Shown one piece after another: positions 55,061 to 64,000 of a DNA stretch of 64,000 nucleotides (positions are counted from its first letter, which is position 1; every line of letters begins with the position of its first letter). The notes beneath the pieces were generated by a model. That model searched no databases. It was not told where the DNA came from and saw only the letters and a list, made by a program, of their open reading frames with translations. Source of the DNA: Protopterus annectens (taxonomy: Eukaryota; Chordata; Ceratodontiformes; Protopteridae); assembly GCF_019279795.1 (NCBI RefSeq), contig NC_056743.1:1781217966-1781281965 (forward strand), in the 5' to 3' direction. Position numbers and translations under genes: made by a program.

Positions 55061-57191
55061 GTTGCAATATATATGTGTGACTGTGATCTGATTTAAACAC
55101 GAGTGCAAAAAATAATATTAGATAATCCAAAAGGGGAAGAATTGAATGATCTCAGATATAAATGTAAAACTGTAATCCCAAAATATATCAAATAATAATC
55201 CACTGGTATTCATAGATCATACCACACTATAGTAGCCCTATGGTCAAATCCAAGGGAATAATAATAGCCAAAGCATACATCAGAGCAATGCCCAAATCCA
55301 AAAAGTTTATCAGCAATGCTACATTCATTCCTATTCCAACAGTGTATTTTTATCCATTCGTGATGTAATCACAAACAGATACCAATTTTAGGAAACGAAT
55401 AATAATAGCCCTTGCCAAACTTCACTTTGAAGATATATTTCAATGTGTTAGGAAAACACCTGAAAGCAATGCTACATTCCCCTGTCAGGTCTGCTATAAA
55501 AAACGTGGGTATACCATCATGACAACAATATCCGTGAGCCCATGCAATGATTCCCTTGTCTAGGAATCAAAAAGACAAAACCACCCGTAATTATAACGGT
55601 TATAACAGTACCCTAATATCATCTTATTGACCATACCATCACAAATATAAAATTGCAACTACTGCAAAGGGAAGTAATTCCCCGTTGCTACATTAGATTG
55701 TTAATATGCTTGCCAAAGGGTTATCTATGATGGTGATGTCATTGCAGACCCTGTGCAAATGATAGCAAACTAATAAACAACTCAATGGATCCAAAGTGTC
55801 TAAATATTAAATATAAAACAGGCCGGCACAAAATTCTGAAAAGGAAATCGATGTTACTAATTTTAAATTCCAAATGGACCAAGATGATAGCCCCTGTAGG
55901 TACAAACCATCATATAATCCAACTACTTGTGTTCCAGTCATTTAAATATATCATAAGTAAATTCATCAGACGCAGACAAAAAACTATCAGAGTTCTGATG
56001 ACCATAATAGGTTTTACAAACAAAACCCTTCTGCTAATTGGATTGCCCTTAAATAAAGGTCTCAACACTCACAAACCAGTAAGTGTCCTGTTTGCATAAA
56101 GCTTACAGATATAGAAGTTTCACACAACAAAAATGGCTGGCAATAATGTTAAATGTTGCAAACATAACTACTCAACTAATTGGCTTGCCCCTTTCTACAT
56201 GCTCAAATAGGTTGAAAATGAAAAAAACTTTACTAAAACATTAATCCCAAATTGGAATGTGCCGTACATCCAATGATATAAACATAGGACAATAAAGTGG
56301 TCCGTTATAAAGCTGTGTTGCTCTGACCAAAAAATCATGCAAAAGTTCACCCAAAGTCAAAAAATATGTTGATTTGCCACAAGAAATCCAAGACACTTGT
56401 AATGGCAATGTTGTTGAATCCAGCAATGATCCCAAAATATATCCCTACCTGATCACAATCCAATATGTCTACCTTTTGTAAGTAGCATTTAAGTGCACTG
56501 TGACACAGTAAAAAATGGCTGACGACTTTGTTAAATTACACAAATAGAACCACTCTGCTAATTAAGTTGCCCAAAAGAAAGGCCAAACCTGTGTTTAACA
56601 AACCAAAAAACTTTCTGTTGAGCCGCAAAACAAGACAAAATATGCCCTAACCCAATGGTCCGACCAAATAGTGTGATTCCTGTTTATAAAAAACATTTAT
56701 ATACGATATGACACAGAGAAAATGGCTGACAACTTTGTTAAATTGCAGAAACAGAACCACTCCATTAATTAAGTTGCCCTAAATAATACCAAACCTGTGT
56801 ATAGTAGCCCCACAATAAAATATGCCATAAACCCAACTGCCTGACCCAGTAGTCCAATTCTGAATAGGAATCCGGCAAAGAATAAGTCCAAAAATGCCAG
56901 CTAAGTCTAAAAAAAGTTCCAAAATTGATCCAAAGGGTCCCGAAGTACTTCCAATTGTGCCTTCACTGATTAAAGACACCAAACAAAAGACAGAACCCAA
57001 TGGACTATGGTCCTGATGCTTCTAAGTCTAAGCCGATCCAGCAAATGGACGTACGTGATATGGCAAAATACGCAGTGTAAAGGGAGCCATGAAAACACAA
57101 TTCTGTAGGTGAAAAATATGAAAACTGCAGCACACAAGATCCACAAACTTATCTAATAATCCACAGGTGTAGAGTAAGCATATATAAGGGG
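55061..57191. repeat. Spacer between head-to-head PLEs, with degenerate tandem repeats
   Basis: AAAATGGCTGACAACTTTGT-type units occur near 56508 and 56716 (period about 209 bp), with more diverged relatives near 56130 and 55965. Each is followed by AACCACTCYRYTAATTAAGT then TGCCC. CAATGCTACATTC is repeated at 55313 and 55473. It probably contains 5' untranslated/promoter sequence of copy A. No protein motif found. Confidence 0.6.
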
Positions 57192-59793
57192 ACGATTCAT
57201 CTTCAGCCACAGACCTAGATATACAGCATACCACAGATTCTCGTTTGTCCAAATGTACTTATTCACAAAACCATTTAGGGGTAGGGCAAGGAGGGCAGGG
57301 AGAAAACACACCAAGGGTAGACAGCATAGAGGGCTTACTCAAACTCATAATACAGAAATAATTGGAAGTAATAATGTGTTAAATATTTCATCAGAATCCT
57401 TGTCACAAATTTATATTCAGTTGTTAAATAAAGGGATACATTTTGTACCTGGCTTTTTTGTTTCTGAGGACTCTCTTGCACAGGATGTTACATACTTTTG
57501 TGGATTGCTAAATTTGAGATTGCATTTCCAACCATTTGACAATTCTACAGAGGATGATGTGTTTAAGTATCAGAAATCCAACTTTATGCCCCCCATGCAT
57601 CAGAATGTCCAGATGTTCCAAACAACCATTCTCAAAGATCTACATTTTCATTTCAGGGAATTTGGGATTAAGCCCAAACCCTCTTAGAGATCGAACAACA
57701 GGCTTTACAGGAATTGGAAAATAATAAAAATTTAGTGATTCTACCTGTGGACAAGAGAAGGGCAGTGGTTGTTATGGACTAGGTGCAATATAATGCTGAA
57801 GCAGAAAGGCAACTGAATGATGGGCGGTACTATATGCATATGCCTCTAGACCCCAGTCCTAGTTTTAAGAAACAAACTGAGGAATTTATTTTGTCTGCTA
57901 AAGAGGAGTGCATCATATATGATTCAATATTATATCATCTGACAGTATCTGATCCCAGGAGCCAATATCTTTATTTACTTCCAAAAATACATAAAGATTT
58001 TAATCCATCCACCAGGAAGACCCATTGTTTCAGGTAAGGGTTTCATCATGGAACCACTTTCTCAATTTTTAACAAAACATTTACAACCCTTACTTAAATG
58101 GGTTCACTCCAGAGTTCAAGATACTACTGCATTTTTACAAATTATTTCAGATATGCAATTAGAACCAGGTTGGTTATTATGTACTTTGGACATATCTGCA
58201 ATATATACCAATATTCCCCATTGGGCTGGGTTGCAGGAACTTGAGTATTGCTTATACAGTCTGAACTATACCCACCAGGGTTTAACACCTTTCTGATCTG
58301 TCTAGCAGAACATGTTCTGACCAAAAATGTTTTTTTATTATCAAAACAAATGCTCTTGGTAGGCCCAGGGTATGGCCATGAGGGGCATCCTTTGCCCCCA
58401 TTTATGCCAATCTTTTTATGGGATTTATAGAAGAACATCTCATTCATGACAGCATCCATAACATATATTTAGAGGCAATAGATATATGGAGGCATTATCT
58501 GGACGACTGCTGGATGGTGTGGAGAGCAGACATTAAATATCTTCAGGAGTTTGTGGAATACCTGAACAGCAATAAGTGGGGAATACACTTCACAGTCAAC
58601 TATGATGCCCAAAAGATAACCTTTTTGGATATGTTAGTTACTAGAAACATGGATCATACCTTACACATGGAGGTTTATCTTAAGTATTCACAGTACAATT
58701 CTCTCCTACATATATCTAGCTTAAAAAGAATTACAATCTTCATTACAAAGAATATTCTCAAATCTCAATTTCTTCAGCTGAAATGTATCTGCTCACATCC
58801 AGCTACTTACGAACATATCAAGCAGGACCTGACTATGAGGTTCAAAAATAGGGGTTATAAAATGGGATAAACTCACTGCCAGAAATTAGGTCTCAGGACT
58901 AGACAGAATAGACCTTTTAAAGTACAAAGGTAAAACATGGGGGGGGGGGGGTGACTCTGTGATTCGGTTTGTAACCACTTATGGGAGAAACACCATGTTA
59001 TTGGATAGCGTCTAAAGACATTGGAATATCCTCCTAGCAGATAATAGGTTATTGGAGTTTCTTCTTGACAGATGTTCTTTCTCCTTTCGTAGAGGAGGGA
59101 CCCTTGGATCACATTTCAATCATTTCAAACATGGCTCTCGGTACACCCTGGATCCCACTCAAAGAACTATGACAAGTGATTTACTTTCTGGTTGTGTCCC
59201 TTGTGGACACTGCACACATTGCCATAGGATGATGAAATCCAAACAGTTTACCAGCAGGAACACAGGTATTGTTTATGACATCAGGTTTTATGCCAATTGT
59301 GGAACTGATTGGGTGATTTATCTTGCGACATGCACCTGCTTAACCTTTTATATAGGACAAACTTCCAAACCCTTGAGGCTACGTATATCTGAACACTGCA
59401 GTGACATTAGGACCAAAAAACCCAGTAATGTTTTGTATAAACACTCAATGGCACGCAAGAATGCTAATTTTAGATTTATTATTATAGACAGGATTGTGGG
59501 TAATAGAACAAATTAAGCTGGGTAGCACTCAATATTAAATACAAAAGAAAAGAAGTGGATCATTAAGTTGGGTGGTTTATTCCCACCGGGGCTTCATGAG
59601 AATTTTTGATCAACCAATGAGCATGAATTTTGTTCCCACTTTGTGCTATACAAGGGCAATGCTTTTTATGGCTTTTTGACTTAACACTGATGAAGGCTAC
59701 TTAACCTGCTTAGTCAAAACTGGTTTGTTACTTCTCTATTTATATATGGTTTAATAAAGCATTTCTATACCACAGTCTGCTGTCCTTTGTGCT
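57192..59793 (+). mobile_element. Penelope-like element, 5'-truncated (copy B)
   Basis: Plus strand; homologous to copy A from its basic region (PFRGRARRAGRKHTKGRQHR near 57270) to the 3' end. RT blocks: YLLPKIHKD near 57970, motif A CTLDISAIYTNIP near 58180, motif B region worn and frameshifted near 58370, motif C HYLDDCW near 58494-58515, KITFLDMLVTRN near 58613. GIY-YIG at 59052-59516: DWVIYLATCTC.TFYIGQTSK. Compared with copy A it keeps a Gln codon at 57418 and an Arg codon where A has stops, but has its own frameshifts near 57678, 58010 and 58865. Confidence 0.9.
58938..58951. repeat. Poly-G run in PLE copy B
   Basis: Expanded from the six-G run at the matching position of copy A; shifts the frame. 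Confidence 0.9.
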
Positions 59794-59819
59794 GCTTTGA
59801 ATTGAATTTATTATTTTTG

Positions 59820-60900
59820 CGGTCATGCAGTTGCCATACTTGCAAGAGTTCTTTTACTTTAATATGATAAAGAATATCTCAAAACTGTCCTGATTCATAT
59901 TTTTACTACTATCTTTTACCACCTTTGTAGTGTACACAGGCAAACAGTTTCCCAATAGGGTTTGATATTTAACACCCCACACTTCCAAAATGTCATTTTA
60001 ATAGTATCAATAAATGTTGGGGGGATATCCCCATTCTAAGAACATCCATCTTAAAATATTGGCTTTTTTAATGACTCTAGCCTTGTTAGAGGTCATCCTT
60101 GCTAATTTAACAAACTGACCTTTTACTAAGTTTTTCTATAATGAAAAAGGTGAAAACTTGTAAAGTGCAAACATGTATCTGAAAATGTGGGTTTCCCATA
60201 TATTGAAGATTCAAAACCCTCTTTAATTTTAATGATAGTGACATCCAAATAATTAATTTCACTTGGATGGCAACTGGGTTTAAATTAAAAAACAAATATG
60301 ATTGAAAGAGATACTTAGCTTCTCAAGCTCACATAACAACAGTGGCATATCTTGGAGCACATGATTGCAACTCCTTGGACCTGTTTGTAAGTTTCACCTT
60401 CAGTATAGATAAAATTATTTGACAGGGCTAAATCCATTAAATAAACCAAAAACTATCTCCTCATTCTGCATCAAAAGCAATATTGGATATAGTATCATTA
60501 ACATATTTAAACCAACATCCTTGGGAATACATATAAATAGGTCAACACTATCTATGGTGATGAAATAAGTATTATCCTCCCATAAACTGGATGGAATACA
60601 TCCTAAAACATCCCAGGATTCATTCAAAATGTGGGTCCTTTGTTGGAAAAAAGGTTTCAGTACCTGGTCAATATATACTCCCAAAGGGTTTGTCTTAGAA
60701 CTCTGTGCGTAAACAATAGGTCTCAAAGGTGGATTAATTAAGTGTTTGTGGACCTTAGGAATTCCAAAAATTAAGGATATAAAAGGATGCCTTTTGGTTT
60801 AAAATTCAAATACTGAATTGGAAATAATCACTTGTAGGTGACAGTCTGCCAGAAACAAGTCTATCTTTCTATAAGCAATGTTAATTTTGTTTTGTGATAC
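59820..60900 (-). mobile_element. Penelope-like element (third subfamily), RT part
   Basis: Minus strand. IPKVHKHLINPPLRPIV near 60700-60760, PLGVYIDQVLKPFF near 60650, FITIDSVDLFICIP near 60530-60570 (motif A, worn), NYLDVTIIKIKEGF near 60225-60265 and IYGKPTFSDTCLH near 60190, then VKGQFVKLARMTSNKARV near 60075-60125. Motifs B and C lie in a gap near 60300-60410 and are not readable. Its 5' half continues at 62970-63960 beyond an inserted RTE element. Confidence 0.75.
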
Positions 60901-60912
60901 CAGACTGCAAGT

Positions 60913-60978
60913 TCTCTCTCTCTCTCTAGGTGCCATTGACTCGGGTTCGAGTTCTATTTATTTATTTATTTATTTATT
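60913..60978. repeat. (CT)n and (TATT)n microsatellites
   Basis: CT run at 60913-60927 and TATT run at 60956-60978. The latter is an (AATA)n tail on the minus strand, where the RTE element ends. Confidence 0.9.
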
Positions 60979-62969
60979 GCAGTTGGTTTACCAGGATAGT
61001 CCATTGGGCCATAATGAACCCGTTTTCAATGGAGTCCTGGGGAGAAAAGCTCCAAGTTCTAGCAACTTGATGAATTACAGATCCAAACAGAAGTTGGTTC
61101 CATGCTAGTTTGGTAAGGTCCTTCAGCATCATCCCTATGGTGTCGTCAACATGTCCAGCCATCAGGTTGCAGGTCGCCCACCTTGTCTGGTTCCCTCGAT
61201 CTTTCCAAACATAATGTCCTCTCCAATGCTTTCTTGCTTCTGACAGTTGTTGTATCTTTCGGCTTTTCCCGGTTAGGGGTCGCCACAGCGGAACTCCGGT
61301 CCGCTAATGATTGGCAGTAGATTTTTACATACCGAGTTGCCAGCCCTGACATACAACTTTCGGCAAAGGTACGCCCATTCATGCATGTCTCCACACAGAA
61401 GACGCTTTAGCTGAGAATCGAACAGGACAACATCTTATTGTGAGGCGACAATGCTACCGCAGCACCACCACCACGATTCTGACAGTATGACCAAAAATAA
61501 GACACTCATAACTTCATTATTTGGGTTTGCAGTGAGATAGCTGGTTTAATCACTTTGAAAATCACTTTGTTTGTTCTTCTGCCAGTCCATAAATGCATAG
61601 AATCTTTCTCCAGCACCAAAGTTCAAATGAGCCAGTCTTCTTTCTGCTCCATTTCTGTGGTGTCCAGTTTTCACATCTGTAATTGGCCACTGGGAAAACA
61701 AGTGTGGGCAAGTCTGTCTTCATTTTGAGTATTATGTTCTTGCTTTTGAATACTTTGCAGACAGCTTTCATTGTAGAGTGACCATGTGCTATTCTGTGAA
61801 GTATTTCTTCACTGCTAGCTGCTTCCATATTTACAAAACAGCCCAGGAGATTAAAATTCTTTCCAACTTTTATTCCATTGTCTTCAAACTCAAAATCTTT
61901 ATCATTTTCCATTTTCGTGATCTTTGTCTTGTTCATGTTCAGTTCTAATCCCATGTTATGACTTTCGACTTTAACTTTTCTTAATACATACAGCATGTCT
62001 TCTTTGCTGCTGGTGATGAGCATTGTCTCATCTGCATAGAGTAGGTTGTTTATATTTTGGCCGCTAACTTTAAAACCAATACTTTCTTCCAAATTAGCTT
62101 TTCTGAAGATGGCTTCATTGTAAAGCTTGTATAGGTAAGCTAACAAGATGCAACCTTGCCTGACACCACATTTTATTGAAAACCAATCAGTGTTGATATA
62201 TTCAGTTCTCACTGCAGCTTCTTGATTTTCATAAAGTTTCTTTATCAGCTGAGTTATGTGTTTGGGTATTCCCCTTTGTTCTAGATTTCCCCATAGTTTA
62301 TCATTAACTACACAGTCAAAAACATTGCTCTTCTCAATAGATACAGCATGCCTTGTTTGCTGCTGGTGATGAGCATTGTGTCATCTGCATAGTGCAGGTT
62401 GTTTATATTTTGGCTGCTATCTTTAAAACTGACGGCCTCTTCTTCCAAATTTACTTTTCTGAAGATGGCTTCACTGTAAAGGTTGAACAGGTAATGTGAC
62501 AAGTTGCAGCCTTGACTGATACTAAGTTTTATTGGAAACCAATCAGTGTTGCCATATTCAGTTCTCACTGCAGCTTCTTGATTTTCATAAAGGCTCTTTA
62601 TCAGCTGAGTTATGTGTTTGGGCACTTCCATTTGTGCTAGAGTTTTCCATAGTTTATCATGATCCACATAGTCAAAAGCTTTGCTGTATTTGATAAAGCA
62701 AAAGTATATGGGCTTTTGGTATTCTTTGCTCTTCTCCAATATCCATCTAACATTGACAATAATGTCTCTTGTTCCTCAATATTTTTTTAACCCAGTCTGA
62801 TGTTTGGGTAGTTCTTGCACAATGTATGATTGTAGCCTGCACTGCATTATTTTCAGCAGTATTTTGCTGGTGCTTGGAATTAATCCAATCTTTCTGTAGT
62901 TGTTATAATCCTTAGCATTGCCTTTCTTTGGTATAGGTAGTGTTACTATTTTGCAAAATTTCTTATACA
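60956..62969 (-). mobile_element. RTE-type LINE inserted in a Penelope-like element
   Basis: Minus strand. Blocks in order: PIPKKGNAKDYNNYRKIGLI near 62890, FIKYSKAFDYVDHDKLW near 62640-62690 (motif A), QGCNLSHYLFNLY near 62490 (motif B), NNLHYADDTMLI near 62370-62400 (motif C, intact). A second set follows: GVRQGCILLAYLYKLYNEAI near 62110-62165, NNLLYADETML near 62020-62050, then NMGLELNMNKTKI, NLLGCFVNMEAASSEEIL and SFELWCWRKIL near 61610. The two sets come from a 353-bp internal duplication. A C-terminal piece (GMMLKDLTKLAWNQLLFGSV) lies near 61070-61140 beyond a SINE. Endonuclease missing. Confidence 0.8.
61248..61476 (-). mobile_element. V-type SINE nested in the RTE LINE
   Basis: Minus strand. 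tRNA-like head GGTGGTGCTGCGGTAGCATT and CCTGTTCGATTCTC; 3' body CTGCCAATCATTAGCGGACC, GACCCCTAACCGGGAAAAGC, then (TTG/CAA) tail. The V-SINE central body is shortened relative to the copy at 36264. Perfect 10-bp target duplication TTCTGACAGT at 61238-61247 and 61477-61486. Its insertion splits the RTE C-terminus, so it is younger than the RTE. Confidence 0.9.
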
Positions 62970-63960
62970 CGACTTAAATAATCAATGGTATCAAATATAA
63001 TTACTTCTCCTCCCTTATCTGGTTTCATAATCCTTATGCCCTTGTTCCTCATAAGCGTCTCTAAAAGAGCTGTCTCATCCTTATCAATATTAGGAGACCC
63101 AAACTGAAAATAGGTTGTAAACTGTTTGTGAATATCAATTTCACAAGCCTTTTCAAAAGCTGAAACCAGTGGGTTTAATGGGGGGGGGGGTTGTATACCT
63201 TTTTCTTAAACATACTGGAGCCAGTTAAAGATTTACCATTACAGTGGATAGATAAACTAAATTTTTGGATGAAAATATTTAGTTCTATCAAAATGTCCAC
63301 CAAGTCCATACATTTTTTGAACAAAAGTAAAACCTTTTTTAAATAAATTAAAATGTCTAATTTCTATTTGTAAAATACTATAATTAAAAATCTTAAAACT
63401 CTGATATGATAGTAAAATCCCTCTGTGTTCAGAGATAATATTGTCTTCAGAGGGACTAGGACTTCCTATTTTCTCTGGATGTTCTGTCTCCTTCTCTCTC
63501 TGTCCTGATTGTTCTAAAAAGGGATTGCCCTGCCTGATGTAGCTAGGGGGGGTTGAGGTGGTAGTCAGGAATCCCTTTCCATCTAGTTTGTCCTACCCAC
63601 CAATGTCTCTGGTCTCCTGAGAGGGAGAAATTCTAATGGGGCAGATGTGAAATCACCAGATGTAGTAGCCAAAGCATCACAGTAATTGTCCAGATGGAAG
63701 GGATTAGATACAGGGGTTGACTCTCCAGAGTTAGGTAAAATATTCCTGTCCCCAGGTCTTGGGTTGCTAATAGCCAAACAATATGCTGTTTTGTCTTGAT
63801 ATTCTTTGGCACCTGTATCTATTTTTTTTTCTTTTTCCAGATCTTAATTTTATCAACTTTCTGGTCTGTCTTGTGAAATATATCAATATACGTAGGTTTG
63901 TGCATAGAAAATAGTAAATCCTGAGAAATTAAGGTGTTTTATTTTTGTTATTTACCTTTT
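62970..63960 (-). mobile_element. Penelope-like element (third subfamily), 5' half
   Basis: Minus strand. Near 62985-63060 it reads LMRNKGIRIMKPDKGGEVII then FDTIDYL, the PLE block before the RT (K-P/A-D-K-G-G-x-V-I). The upstream part is Ser/Pro-rich and poorly conserved (63583-63777 frame). A ten-base G run at 63181-63190 interrupts it. It continues into 59820-60900 once the RTE/SINE insert is removed. Confidence 0.65.
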
Positions 63961-64000
63961 CCTTTTTATCAGTGTTACCCCTATATTGTGGTATGAAGGA

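Overview
This window looks like repeat-dense, intergenic DNA from a vertebrate with a very large genome. The mixture is CR1-group LINEs with 8-bp-like (CCTATGAA) 3' ends, an L1/Tx1-type LINE, an RTE-type LINE, DIRS tyrosine-recombinase retrotransposons, several Penelope-like elements (PLEs), a tRNA-headed SINE with the fish/lungfish V-SINE type body, foldback MITEs and many microsatellites. This fits a lungfish best, with a salamander, caecilian or other non-amniote as alternatives. The organism call is an inference from repeat content, not from a gene. I found no convincing host protein-coding gene, rRNA, functional tRNA or CRISPR. Almost every long open frame is a fragment of a decayed transposon.

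Layout. 1-4.8 kb: CR1 fragments, including one CR1 inserted antisense into another. 4.8-11.9 kb: a large imperfect inverted repeat. Its arms each join a CR1 fragment to a tRNA-like unit; its centre holds a Myb/SANT-like exon on the minus strand. 12.0-13.5 kb: a 158-codon intact plus-strand ORF of unknown type beside a minus-strand three-exon gene remnant whose reading frame stays in phase across two GT-AG introns. 13.5-15.3 kb: a cluster of foldback/MITE sequences with a shared G/C-rich core. 17-23 kb: two DIRS copies in tandem. 24-28 kb: L1-type ORF2 (minus) with a nested CR1 3' end. 28-32.8 kb: spacer with tandem duplications, a truncated SINE and a run of five strong hairpins. 32.8-35.4 kb: L1-type ORF1 pieces flanking a PLE fragment. 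35.6-36.1 kb: an almost perfect foldback MITE with an 8-bp target duplication. 36.26-36.59 kb: a full-length SINE with an 18-bp target duplication. 38.6-45.2 kb: a minus-strand LINE interrupted twice by plus-strand CR1 elements, one of which keeps an ORF1 SGNH-esterase domain. 47-49 kb: a worn Tx1/L1-type LINE. 50.5-59.8 kb: three PLE copies, two of them head-to-head. 59.8-64 kb: another PLE split by an RTE LINE that itself carries a SINE.

Nothing here works together as a pathway or operon. The common logic is self-mobilisation: reverse transcriptases with APE-type (CR1, L1, RTE) or GIY-YIG (PLE) endonucleases or tyrosine recombinases (DIRS), plus non-autonomous passengers (SINEs, MITEs). All autonomous copies seen carry stops, frameshifts, deletions or lost catalytic residues, so they are probably inactive. 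Boundaries of old elements are approximate because they were judged by eye.
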